Assembly (NCBI GenBank): GCA_019114585.1
Contig: DXFE01000109.1
Coordinates: forward strand, 1 to 59,596
Direction: 5' to 3'
Origin: Gemmiger_A avium
GTDB taxonomy: Bacteria; Bacillota; Clostridia; Oscillospirales; Ruminococcaceae
DNA length: 59,596 nt
Positions 16,395-24,829 of the stretch are shown here, piece after piece; position 1 is the first letter of the stretch, and the number at the start of each line of letters is the position of its first letter. The notes under the pieces are model-generated. The model was not told the DNA's origin. It worked only from the letters and a program-made list of their open reading frames with translations, and made no database searches. The position numbers and the translations under genes were made by a program.

Positions 16395-17294
16395 TCAGGC
16401 CTCGTCCGTCCGCAGGGCCAGCCATTTGGGTTCCAGCCGGACCGGATTGTAGGACAGCTTGGCCTTGCGCAGGCCCTCTTCCCCCACGTCGTCCTCCCGG
16501 TTGATCCACTGGCAACCGCCGCAGAACGCGCGGGCCATCTCCCGGTTGATGATGTTGTAGGCGCCGGTCACATCGTACAGCGCCTTTTCCACATGGGTAT
16601 CAAAGATGCGGGGATTCAGCGCACTGCCAAAGGAAAAGGCCACGATCCGCCCGCCGGCGGTGATATAGCCGCCCTTGAGCCCCAGCTGACCGTAATGCTG
16701 AAACACCAGTTCGATGGCCCGGTGCTCATCGGCAATGCCCGCATCATCCCGGTTGTCATACAGCTGGCACCACTCGTTGTTGAACCGGCGCACCGCGGGC
16801 AGCGCGTCCGGCGTAAGGGGGTGGAACTGCCAGTCCGGGTTGTCCCGCTCAAACCGGGAACAAAGGTTGCGTTTTTTCTGGAACTTGCGGCCGGGCAGTT
16901 CGGCCAGTTCCCTGGCGTCGTACAGATAGTCGGCATCGTCCCGCACGTCCTCAAAGCGGAACAGGCCAGGGAACCAGCCTTCCATCCGCCCGGCGGCATC
17001 GGGGGTTACCGAAAAGATCACCAGCTTGCGGCCGGCGGACCGGGCGTCCTGCACGATCGCTTCCAGCGCAGCCCGCTCGTCCCCGCTGCCGGCGGGATAC
17101 AGATAGTGGTAGGCGTCCTCGCTTTCGCTGCGGGCAATCACCCGGTTTTCAAAGCGGGCAATCTGGGTGTGGTAGACATGGCTCCACATAAAGATGTTGA
17201 CAAAGGAAAATTCGCAGCTGGCATAGCCGCTTTGCCACAGCAGCGGCTGGGCCCACTGGCCATCCTCTGCGGTGACGGGATGAAACTCGATCAT
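16395..17294 (-). CDS. DUF2156 / lysyl-phosphatidylglycerol synthetase C-terminal-like protein
   Basis: A 299-residue soluble protein related to the C-terminal (aminoacyl-transferase) domain of MprF without its membrane flippase. Recognisable pieces are ELPGRKFQKKRNLCSRFE near residues 131-148 and the closing GYITAGGRIVAFSFG and INREDDVGEEGLRKAKLSY blocks, a tandem GNAT-like fold. Such stand-alone proteins may transfer an amino acid or acyl group from a charged tRNA; the acceptor is unknown. Its ATG overlaps the stop of tmk (ATGA, 17291-17294), so it is translated from the thyX-tmk message. Confidence 0.82.
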   Translation of the reverse strand: MIEFHPVTAEDGQWAQPLLWQSGYASCEFSFVNIFMWSHVYHTQIARFENRVIARSESEDAYHYLYPAGSGDERAALEAIVQDARSAGRKLVIFSVTPDAAGRMEGWFPGLFRFEDVRDDADYLYDARELAELPGRKFQKKRNLCSRFERDNPDWQFHPLTPDALPAVRRFNNEWCQLYDNRDDAGIADEHRAIELVFQHYGQLGLKGGYITAGGRIVAFSFGSALNPRIFDTHVEKALYDVTGAYNIINREMARAFCGGCQWINREDDVGEEGLRKAKLSYNPVRLEPKWLALRTDEA

Positions 17295-17956
17295 AAAAAT
17301 GCCTCGACGGCGTTGCGCACGTCCTGTTGAATGGCCGGGATGGGGCGCATCTCCTGCCCCTGGCAGCAGGGCACGGTATGCCAGCCCAGGCGGGCGGCAC
17401 AGTACTCGGCGGCCCGGCGGCTGCGCGCCAGGTATTCCCGGTCTTTTTCGTGGATATCTTTCTTGCTCTCATCCCCCTGGTAGCGCCCGGTCATGAGCCG
17501 CTGGCTCACCGCCGGGTCCACCTGCAGATAGACCACTCTATCCGGCGCGGGGATACCCATATACTGGTACTCAAAGGTGAACAGCCAATCCAGATAGGCG
17601 GGCCATTCTTCTTCGGGCAGCTTGGAGCACTGGTGCACGGCGTTGGACGTAGTGTACCGGTCGGCCACCACCACCCCGCCGTTTTGATAAAAGCTGCCCC
17701 AATTGGTCTTGAAGCTGGCAAACCGGTCCACCGCATAAAACGCGGACGCCGCGTAGGCGTTTACATCGTCCGGATGGGTGCCGAATTTGCCCGCCAGATA
17801 CATCTTGACCAGGGCGGAGGAATCACTGGCGTAGTCCGGAAAGGTGATCTTTTTCACCGGCACGCCCTGGTGGGACAGGTATTCCGTCAGCAGCGCGGCC
17901 TGGGTGGCCTTGCCGCTGCCGTCCAGCCCTTCCAGTACGATCAGTTTCCCGTTCAT
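17291..17956 (-). CDS. tmk: Thymidylate kinase (dTMP kinase)
   Basis: A 221-residue P-loop kinase phosphorylating dTMP to dTDP. The Walker A loop is GLDGSGKATQ at about 9-18, with alanine where most Tmk proteins have threonine or serine after the lysine. The base-binding DRYTTSNA motif is present near residue 98. The lid region ESKKDIHEKDREYLARSR differs from the usual E. coli type lid. It starts within the stop of thyX (ATGA at 17953-17956), matching the pathway order dUMP to dTMP to dTDP. Another P-loop nucleoside kinase is a possible alternative, but the ThyX pairing favours Tmk. Confidence 0.85.
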   Translation of the reverse strand: MNGKLIVLEGLDGSGKATQAALLTEYLSHQGVPVKKITFPDYASDSSALVKMYLAGKFGTHPDDVNAYAASAFYAVDRFASFKTNWGSFYQNGGVVVADRYTTSNAVHQCSKLPEEEWPAYLDWLFTFEYQYMGIPAPDRVVYLQVDPAVSQRLMTGRYQGDESKKDIHEKDREYLARSRRAAEYCAARLGWHTVPCCQGQEMRPIPAIQQDVRNAVEAFL

Positions 17957-18744
17957 TGGGCATTCTCTCCGTTCAGTTCGGCTTTGATCTGTTCGTACTT
18001 GGCCCGCATTTCGGCGGCGCGGCCGCAGGTCATCTTGCCCTCCGGGCAGGGGCCGTAGGCACAGGCGGGGCCGCAGGCCTCAAACAGCGCCGGAGCCACG
18101 GCATAGACCAGACGGAACATCTGTTCGGCCAGATCCCGGATCTCCCACTGGGCCCGGTTGCAGCACCGGTGCCGGAAGAAGTTTTTCAGGCTGCGGGCGT
18201 TCATGGTAACGATCATCTTGGTGGTGCAGGCATTGGGCAGCACGAACCGTGCGTCCTCAATGGCCATCTTCTCCGCCTTTTTGGTGGCTTCGGCCTCGCT
18301 CATTCCCTGCTGCATCAGACGGCGGATATGGCCGTCTTTCAGCAGGGCGGCAATGCGGTGATACTCGGCGGCCTGGCTGTCCATCGCCTGGCGGAAAGCG
18401 GCCAGCGCCTCTTCGTCCCCGGCCACCTCCGGCGGGGTCACATAGTCAAAGGCATCCAGCCGCACATACCGCTGGCTCTGCACGCTGAAACTGGCGATGC
18501 GGTGCCGGGTGATCTGGGCCAGCAGGCTGCGGGATACGCCCTCAATGGCAAAGGTGAAGTTCACATGCTCGGTGGGGCTTTCGTGGCCCATGCTGGCCAG
18601 CATCCGCACAAAGTCCCGGCTTTTTTCCGGGGTGAGGCCCGCCATCAGGGTGTCGATTTCGGCGTTGGAATAGCACAGCTTGGCAGCGGCAGCCACCACG
18701 CGCTCCGGGTCGGGGGTATGGGCAATCAGCGAAACTTTCAGCAT
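17953..18744 (-). CDS. thyX: FAD-dependent thymidylate synthase ThyX
   Basis: A 263-residue flavoenzyme making dTMP from dUMP with methylene-tetrahydrofolate as methyl donor and NADPH as reductant, so dihydrofolate is not produced. The ThyX signature R-H-R-x2-S-x-[NS]-x2-S-x-R is present as RHRIASFSVQSQR near residue 80. The C-terminal ALFEACGPACAYGPCPEGKM cluster has four cysteines, an unusual cysteine-rich tail that might hold a metal. No thyA is visible. First gene of the thyX-tmk-DUF2156 overlap chain, 24 bp downstream of pcrA. Confidence 0.95.
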   Translation of the reverse strand: MLKVSLIAHTPDPERVVAAAAKLCYSNAEIDTLMAGLTPEKSRDFVRMLASMGHESPTEHVNFTFAIEGVSRSLLAQITRHRIASFSVQSQRYVRLDAFDYVTPPEVAGDEEALAAFRQAMDSQAAEYHRIAALLKDGHIRRLMQQGMSEAEATKKAEKMAIEDARFVLPNACTTKMIVTMNARSLKNFFRHRCCNRAQWEIRDLAEQMFRLVYAVAPALFEACGPACAYGPCPEGKMTCGRAAEMRAKYEQIKAELNGENAQ

Positions 18745-18768
18745 TCCGGATCCTCTTTTCTCTGTCGG

Positions 18769-21309
18769 TCAATCCACCCGCTGCATGGGGGCGTAGTTGG
18801 CCATGGTCTTTTTTAAGCCCGCTTTTTCAAACTGGATCTCCACCAGGCTGTCGCCGGACATGGGGGTCACCTTGACCACCCGGCCCCGGCCGAACACCTT
18901 ATGCTCCACCAGATCACCGGGCTTGTAGGCGGTGCCGCGGGCGGCCGGTTCGGGCGCGGAAGCGGTAGCGGTCCAGCCGCCGCGAGGGGCGGGGCGGGCG
19001 GGCTCTGCCGCCGCCGGGCGGGCAGACGGCGTCCACCCGGTGCGGGAGACCGGGGCGCTCTGCCCGCGGGAGGCGGAGGGTGTCCAGCCGGTACGGGAGG
19101 CCGGCGCGGCGGACGCGGCCACCTGGGATTTCCATCCGGCGCCGTAACCGCCCAGATCGCTGCGGCCGGAATAGCCGCTCACGCTGCCCTGCGGGCGGCG
19201 GGGCGCATAGGGAGACTGCTCCCATTCCAGCAACTCTTCCGGGATTTCCTGCAGGAAGCGGCTGGGCGGGTTGCGGCGGGTCATACCGAAGATCATGCGG
19301 GTCTGGCTGCAGGACAGGTACAGCTCCTTGCGGGCGCGGGTAATGCCCACATAGCACAGGCGGCGTTCCTCTTCCAGGTCCTCATCGGAGAAGCGGCTCA
19401 TTTCGCCGGGGAAGACGCTCTCCTCCATGCCCACCAGGAACACCACATCAAATTCCAGGCCCTTGGCGGAGTGGAGGGTCATGAGCACCACCGTGTCGTT
19501 CTCCTCGTCGTAGCTGTCCAGATCGCTGATCAGGGCCACCTCTTCCAGGTACCCCGCCAGGCTGGCCTCGGGACCTTTCTGGTCGGCGTAGGTGCGCACG
19601 CTGGATACCAGCTGACCCAGGTTTTCCAGGCGGGTCTGGCCCTCCTCCCCCTGGGCTTTCAGCATGGTCTTGTAACCGGTAAGTTCAATCACCTGGTTGG
19701 CAAACTGATCCAGCGGCAGCGCATCGGCCTCTTCGGCCAGCTTGTCGTACAGTTCGCAGAATCCCCGCAGCGCACCGGCGGCCCGGCTCAGCGCCGGATA
19801 ATCGGCGGCATGGCGGCAGACTTCCAGCACACTGCAGCCCAGACCGGAGGCGATCTCGGTGAGCTTGTCCACCGTGGTGCCGCCGATCTTACGGGCAGGT
19901 TCGTTGATGATCCGCTTCAGGCGCAGATCGTCCCGGGGATTGGCCAGGATGGTCATGTAGGACAAAATGTCCTTGACCTCCTTGCGGTCAAAGAACCGCT
20001 GGCCGCCCACAATTTTATAGGGAATGCCCGCCCGGGCAAAATAGGTTTCAATGGGGCCGGACTGGGCGTTCATCCGGTAGAGCACGGCACAATCCCGCAG
20101 GCGGCCGCCCTGCTCCAGGTGTTTGGCGATGACGCGGGAAATGTGGGCCGCTTCGTCCTGCTCGTTCTCCGCCTGGTAGGCGCGGATGGGCGCACCTTCC
20201 CCGTTCTCGGTCCAGAGGGTCTTGCCCTTGCGGCCCATGTTGTGGTCAATGACCTCGTTGGCCGCCTGCAGAATCCGGGTAGTGGAACGGTAGTTCTGTT
20301 CCAGCCGGATCACCTTTGCGCCGGGGAAGTGCTGTTCAAAGTTCAGGATGTTCTCAATGGTGGCCCCGCGGAACCGGTAGATGCTCTGGTCGTCGTCGCC
20401 CACCACGCAGATGTTGCCGCTGCCGCCGGCCAGCAGCCGAACCAGATGGAACTGGGCCACGCTGGTATCCTGGTACTCATCGACGAGTACGTAGCGGAAC
20501 CGGTCCTGGTAGTAGCGCAGCACTTCCGGCTCGTTCTGCAGCAGGCGCACCGTGTGATAAATCAGGTCGTCAAAGTCCATCGCCCCGGCATTTTGCAGTC
20601 GTTTGGCATAGGCGGCATACAGCTTGGCCACCAGCCCGGCCTTGGTGTCGGCGGGAGCCTCCAGCGCCTCTTCCGGGGTAATCAGCTGGTCCTTCATACG
20701 GCCGATCTGGGAAAGAGTTTGCTTTACGGGCAGGAATTTATCATCCACCGTCAACTCTTTGTAAAGCTCTTTCATGGCCCGTTCCTGATCGGAAGAGTCA
20801 TAGATGGTAAAGCTTTGGGGAAATCCCAGCCGACCGGCCTCCCGACGCAGGATGCGCACACAGGCCGAGTGGAAGGTAGAAGCGTTCACGTCCCCGCCCT
20901 CGGTGTCACCCAGCATGGCGGCCAGACGGGCTTTCAGTTCCCCGGCGGCTTTATTTGTAAAGGTGATGGCCAGTACATGCCAGGGGCGGCAGGGTTCCTG
21001 GGCCAGCAGCGGGTACAGTTCGGCGGGGGCGTCGGTCTGCATGACCACCGCGGTGCGCAGGGCGGTAAGTTCCGGTTCGGTAACCGGACGGGGCAGCCAG
21101 TCAGAACCGTGGGCTTTGCCAAACCGGATAATATTGGCAATCCGGTTGACCAGCACCGTGGTTTTTCCGCTGCCTGCACCCGCCAGGATCAGCAAAGGGC
21201 CCTGGGTGGTAAACACCGCCTGCTTCTGCACCGGGTTCAGCTTGCCAAATCGCTGTTCAATATATTGATCCCGCAGAGTGAGGAATTCTGTATCAAGGGA
21301 TGACTGCAT
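18769..21309 (-). CDS. pcrA: UvrD/PcrA-type ATP-dependent DNA helicase
   Basis: An 846-residue SF1A helicase acting 3' to 5' in repair and in clearing RecA or RNA polymerase. Visible motifs: Q-motif LNPVQKQAV (25-33), Walker A AGAGSGKT (43-50), motif II VDEYQDTS, motif III VGDDDQSIYRFRGA, motif IV QNYRST, and VVLMTLHSAKGLEFDVVF followed by YVGITRARKEL. After the core is a 90-residue low-complexity linker with repeated RTGWTPSA units and a small C-terminal PcrA domain (GDLVEHKVFGRGRV). ATG 21309 was preferred over the TTG at 21315; both fit the AAAGG ribosome site. It is probably the leading gene for thyX-tmk-DUF2156. Confidence 0.93.
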   Translation of the reverse strand: MQSSLDTEFLTLRDQYIEQRFGKLNPVQKQAVFTTQGPLLILAGAGSGKTTVLVNRIANIIRFGKAHGSDWLPRPVTEPELTALRTAVVMQTDAPAELYPLLAQEPCRPWHVLAITFTNKAAGELKARLAAMLGDTEGGDVNASTFHSACVRILRREAGRLGFPQSFTIYDSSDQERAMKELYKELTVDDKFLPVKQTLSQIGRMKDQLITPEEALEAPADTKAGLVAKLYAAYAKRLQNAGAMDFDDLIYHTVRLLQNEPEVLRYYQDRFRYVLVDEYQDTSVAQFHLVRLLAGGSGNICVVGDDDQSIYRFRGATIENILNFEQHFPGAKVIRLEQNYRSTTRILQAANEVIDHNMGRKGKTLWTENGEGAPIRAYQAENEQDEAAHISRVIAKHLEQGGRLRDCAVLYRMNAQSGPIETYFARAGIPYKIVGGQRFFDRKEVKDILSYMTILANPRDDLRLKRIINEPARKIGGTTVDKLTEIASGLGCSVLEVCRHAADYPALSRAAGALRGFCELYDKLAEEADALPLDQFANQVIELTGYKTMLKAQGEEGQTRLENLGQLVSSVRTYADQKGPEASLAGYLEEVALISDLDSYDEENDTVVLMTLHSAKGLEFDVVFLVGMEESVFPGEMSRFSDEDLEEERRLCYVGITRARKELYLSCSQTRMIFGMTRRNPPSRFLQEIPEELLEWEQSPYAPRRPQGSVSGYSGRSDLGGYGAGWKSQVAASAAPASRTGWTPSASRGQSAPVSRTGWTPSARPAAAEPARPAPRGGWTATASAPEPAARGTAYKPGDLVEHKVFGRGRVVKVTPMSGDSLVEIQFEKAGLKKTMANYAPMQRVD

Positions 21310-21480
21310 AAACAAAAAAGCCTTTCTGTCTGAATCGTTCGCGTTTTGTTGAAACTCCAGATATTACATAACCAGGATATATAGCATACAATTTTACAAT
21401 CAGCAATGGACATATGCAAAATAAAAGCCATACTGCGGCTATTATACCACAAGCGCACAGGGTAAAAAAGGGGCGCAGGC

Positions 21481-21517
21481 AAAAAAGCCCGCCGTTCCGA
21501 AGAATGACGGGCTTTGC
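21481..21517 (-). terminator. Terminator after oadB (first copy)
   Basis: AAAGCCCG pairs with CGGGCTTT around a bulged stem; TTTTTT follows on the minus strand. Confidence 0.75.
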
Positions 21518-21528
21518 ATGTACAAAGA

Positions 21529-22722
21529 TTAGCCGAAGATGTTGATCAGGATACCGGCCGCCACAGCGCTGCCGATAACGCCGGCCACGTTGGGGCCCAT
21601 GGCGTGCATCAGCAGGAAGTTCTGGGGGTTCTCGGCCTGGCCGACCTTCTGGGACACACGGGCCGCCATAGGCACCGCGGACACGCCCGCAGAACCGATC
21701 AGCGGGTTCACCTTGCCGTGGGTGGCCCAGCACATCAGCTTGCCGAACAGCACGCCGCCGGCGGTGCCGAAGCTGAAGGCCAGCAGGCCCAGCACGATGA
21801 TCTGGACGGTCTTGAGGGTCAGGAAGGTGTTGGCGCTGGTGGTGCAGCCCACCGACACGCCCAGGAAGATGGTGATGATGTTCATCAGCTCGTTGCCGGC
21901 GGTCTTCTGGATACGGTCCACAACGCCGCTTTCCTTCATCAGGTTACCCAGCATCAGCATACCGACCAGAACCGCAGAATCCGGCAGGATCAGGCTGACG
22001 ATGATGGTGCAGAGGATGGGGAAGATAACCTTCTCGGTCTTGGAAACGGTGCGCAGCTGGCTCATCACGACGCAGCGCTCCTTCTTGGTGGTGAGCGCCT
22101 TCATGATGGGCGGCTGGATGACCGGGACCAGGGCCATGTAGCTGTAGGCCGCCACGGCGATGCTGCCCAGCAGATGGGGGGCCAGCCGGGAGGTGACGAA
22201 GATGGCGGTAGGGCCGTCCGCGCCGCCGATGATGCCGATGGAAGAAGCCTCCTGACCGGTAAAGCCCAGCCACTTGGCGCCCAGGAAGGTGGTGAAGATA
22301 CCCAGCTGCGCAGCAGCACCCAGCAGCAGGCTCTTCGGGTTGGAGATCAGCGGACCGAAGTCGGTCATGGTACCAATGCCCAGGAAGATCAGCGGCGGAT
22401 AAATACCCAGCTTAACGCCCATGTAGAGCATATCGCCCAGGCCGCCGTTGTTCAGGATGTCAATCCAGGAGGGGTGCAGCAGAACTTCGTCGCCCACACC
22501 AATAAAGTATTGCATGTGGATGATGTTGCTGCCGGGCAGGTTGGCCAGGATCATGCCAAACGCGATGGGCAGCAGCAGCAGCGGCTCAAAGCCGCGGACG
22601 ATGGCCAGGTACAGCAGGAAGCAGCCCACCACCAGCATAACGATGTACAGGGGCTCCTGTGCCAGGCCGGTAAAGCCGGAGTTCTGGATAATGCTAAGAA
22701 GGGTTTGCCAAATTGCGCTCAT
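21529..22722 (-). CDS. oadB: Na+-translocating decarboxylase beta subunit (OadB), copy 1
   Basis: A 397-residue membrane protein of 10-11 helices that, in oxaloacetate, methylmalonyl-CoA or glutaconyl-CoA decarboxylases, couples carboxybiotin decarboxylation to export of Na+. Signature segments are DFGPLISNP, SIGIIGGADGPTAIF with the ion-binding aspartate, VAAYSYMALVPVIQP and the C-terminal MHAMGPNVAGVIGSA. It follows oadG by 19 bp. No carboxyltransferase (alpha) subunit is nearby, although a biotin-type carrier may be encoded elsewhere. A second, shorter homologue is at 33893. Confidence 0.93.
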   Translation of the reverse strand: MSAIWQTLLSIIQNSGFTGLAQEPLYIVMLVVGCFLLYLAIVRGFEPLLLLPIAFGMILANLPGSNIIHMQYFIGVGDEVLLHPSWIDILNNGGLGDMLYMGVKLGIYPPLIFLGIGTMTDFGPLISNPKSLLLGAAAQLGIFTTFLGAKWLGFTGQEASSIGIIGGADGPTAIFVTSRLAPHLLGSIAVAAYSYMALVPVIQPPIMKALTTKKERCVVMSQLRTVSKTEKVIFPILCTIIVSLILPDSAVLVGMLMLGNLMKESGVVDRIQKTAGNELMNIITIFLGVSVGCTTSANTFLTLKTVQIIVLGLLAFSFGTAGGVLFGKLMCWATHGKVNPLIGSAGVSAVPMAARVSQKVGQAENPQNFLLMHAMGPNVAGVIGSAVAAGILINIFG

Positions 22723-22741
22723 TCCTCACACAGCTCCTTTC

Positions 22742-23167
22742 TCAAAACGGGGCGGTGTTGGACTGAACACCGGCTTGGCCCCAGGCTTTGCGGCCGCTTG
22801 CCTGCGCAGCGCGGGACACGGGTTTGATGGAGCGGATGGTGAAAGCGCCCTGCTCCATGCTGGCCACCGCAGCGGCGATCACCGCCACGATCTCGGGAGT
22901 AACCGCACCGGGAGCGGGCAGAACCGCAGCAGCCGACACATTGCCGCCGTTGACCGGCTTGGCAGGCGCGGGTGCAGACGGAGCCGGAGCCGACTTGGCC
23001 TGCTTCTTTTTGGCCTCCAGAGAGTCAAAGAACTTGCCCTGCAGGGTGATGATCAGGGTGAGCAGAATCAGAATCAGGAAGACCAGCAGCAGACCAGTAA
23101 TAACCACCGTCAGGTCACTGGGTTCCGGCTCAATCGCCAGCAGAGCGGGGATAAAGGATGTTCCCAT
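22742..23167 (-). CDS. oadG: Na+-pump decarboxylase gamma subunit (OadG family)
   Basis: A 141-residue protein: short extracytoplasmic start, one membrane helix (about 16-38), a basic and Ala/Pro-rich stretch (KKKQAKSAPAPSAPAPAKP) and a C-terminal conserved segment VTPEIVAVIAAAVASMEQGAFTIRSIKP split across the end. OadG anchors the soluble carboxyltransferase to OadB and binds zinc in classical enzymes. The conserved tail here (EIVAVIAAAVA...) is common in clostridial versions. The start was set at ATG 23167 behind AAAGGAGG. Promoter directly upstream. Confidence 0.88.
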   Translation of the reverse strand: MGTSFIPALLAIEPEPSDLTVVITGLLLVFLILILLTLIITLQGKFFDSLEAKKKQAKSAPAPSAPAPAKPVNGGNVSAAAVLPAPGAVTPEIVAVIAAAVASMEQGAFTIRSIKPVSRAAQASGRKAWGQAGVQSNTAPF

Positions 23168-23216
23168 AGAACAAGCCTCCTTTTGAGAATGGGACTGTAA
23201 AACAATATCTTGTAAC

Positions 23217-23245
23217 ATTATAAAAGAAAAAACAGTGTGTTGCAA
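23217..23245 (-). promoter_or_regulatory. Promoter of oadG-oadB
   Basis: -35 TTGCAA (23240-23245), 17-nt spacer, -10 TATAAT (23217-23222), 50 bp before the start codon. Confidence 0.75.
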
Positions 23246-23313
23246 GACCCATCAGGATTTTTTTAACAACCTGGACAAAAATCACAGACGGACGTATAAA
23301 TTTGCGTTTCACG

Positions 23314-23347
23314 CAAAAACCGGGACCCCGAACGGGTCCCGGTTTTC
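23314..23347. terminator. Terminator after the ABC permease gene
   Basis: AAAACCGGGACCC pairs with GGGTCCCGGTTTT; T-run in the minus direction, and nearly symmetric. Confidence 0.85.
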
Positions 23348-23365
23348 ATTGTGCAGACTGGCCGA

Positions 23366-24829
23366 TTACTCGTGGCGGATCGCTTCCAGCGCGCTGATCT
23401 TGGTAGCGCGGTGGGCAGGCCACAAACCGCTGAGCACACCCACCAGCATGGAGAAGCCAAGGCCCAGCAGAACCAGCCAGGGCGGGATGATGGACACATC
23501 CCCGCCCATACTGGCCATACCGCCCATCACACTGGTAAGGCCGCTCAGGTCAATGCCCTCGCCGCCAAAAAAGGCCACAATGGCGTTCAGGTTGTTGAGC
23601 ACGGCAGATGCCGCGAAGCTTAACGCCACACCGATGGCGCCGCCCAGCAGGCCGATACTGCCCGCCTCCACCAGGAACAGGGTACGAATCTTGCCCACCT
23701 CGCAGCCCAGCACCTTCATAACGCCGATTTCCTTGGTGCGCTCGTAAATGGACATCATCATGGTATTGGCGATATTCAGCGCCGCCACCAGCAGCGCTAC
23801 CGCCGCGGTGCCGCCCAGGATCATCTGGCTCTTGGCTACGCTTGCCTGCATTTCGTTGCGGATCTGGGTCATGGAGTTGGTCTGTTCGTAACCGATGTCG
23901 TGAAGCCAGTTTTCCACTTCTTCCACGTTGTCCACATCGTCTACCTTTACGTAGACCTCCCGGTAACCGTTGTCCTGCTCCCGCATGACACCGCCGGAAC
24001 CGCCGATGATCACCGAACTGCCGGAAGAAGAATTTTTCTTGCCGCTGAGTTTCTGATAGGCCTGTTCCAGCATCTTCATATCGGAGATGCGCATGGCGAT
24101 ACCGGATTCCGTAAAGTAATGTTTGGAGGTATCGGAAACAAAGGTTCCCATTACCACCAACTCAAAGTCCCGGGTCTTTTCATTGCCGTTGGAGTCATAG
24201 GCCATCAGGCGCAGCGTGAGTTTGTCTTTCTCCACGTCCACAAAGGGCGGGACCGGATTGCCCAGAGAATCGGTCTCCCCTGCCCAGCGCTGACGCTTGC
24301 CGCTGTTCCAGCTTTTGCGGGTGTCCTGGAATCCATACCCCATGTTGGCGCCTACCAGCACAGGGATCTTCTTCTTGCCCAGGTTCAGGTCATCCGGAAT
24401 CCAGCTGCCGCTTTGCAGCTGGAACTCCATCGCCTGCAGCGCGGTCATGTTCACGCCATAACTCTCGTAGAAATAGGCCTCATACCGTTCATTTTTGCCC
24501 GCATAAATGCTGGCGTTAATTTCATTGGATGAGTAGAACGGCGTGGCAGCCACCACATGCTCCTGCGCACGGATGGTTTCCAGCATTTCATCGTCCAGCT
24601 TGGGGGTTTCCCCTACCGAGCCGTAGGCATAGTTCCAGATCTGGATCTGGGTCAGGTCACCCCAGCTTTGCAGCATTGCCTCGTTGTTGGCATTGCTGGC
24701 AATACCCAAGCTGATCAGCACGATGATGGCGAAGGTGCCCACCACCACGCCGATCACAGTCAGGGCCGTGCGTCCCTTGCGGCGGCGCAGGTTATCCGCG
24801 CTGAGCCGCAGCAGATCAGATATCTTCAT
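23366..24829 (-). CDS. MacB/FtsX-type ABC transporter permease
   Basis: A 487-residue membrane protein. It has an N-terminal helix after SADNLRRRKGRTALTVIGVV, a 270-residue extracellular MacB-like domain, and three C-terminal helices beginning near KSQMILGGTAAVALL with the family segment NTMMMSIYERTKEIGVMKVLG. Such permeases work mechanically on substrates at the outer face rather than acting as classic importers. The start was set at ATG 24829, overlapping the stop of the upstream surface-protein gene by 14 bp. The cognate ATPase is two genes upstream. Confidence 0.9.
   Translation of the reverse strand: MKISDLLRLSADNLRRRKGRTALTVIGVVVGTFAIIVLISLGIASNANNEAMLQSWGDLTQIQIWNYAYGSVGETPKLDDEMLETIRAQEHVVAATPFYSSNEINASIYAGKNERYEAYFYESYGVNMTALQAMEFQLQSGSWIPDDLNLGKKKIPVLVGANMGYGFQDTRKSWNSGKRQRWAGETDSLGNPVPPFVDVEKDKLTLRLMAYDSNGNEKTRDFELVVMGTFVSDTSKHYFTESGIAMRISDMKMLEQAYQKLSGKKNSSSGSSVIIGGSGGVMREQDNGYREVYVKVDDVDNVEEVENWLHDIGYEQTNSMTQIRNEMQASVAKSQMILGGTAAVALLVAALNIANTMMMSIYERTKEIGVMKVLGCEVGKIRTLFLVEAGSIGLLGGAIGVALSFAASAVLNNLNAIVAFFGGEGIDLSGLTSVMGGMASMGGDVSIIPPWLVLLGLGFSMLVGVLSGLWPAHRATKISALEAIRHE

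Noticed and set aside
18901..21303. An 800-codon plus-strand open frame opposite pcrA
   Set aside because: PcrA on the minus strand has every helicase motif; the opposite frame shows no domain and biased composition from GC-rich codons.
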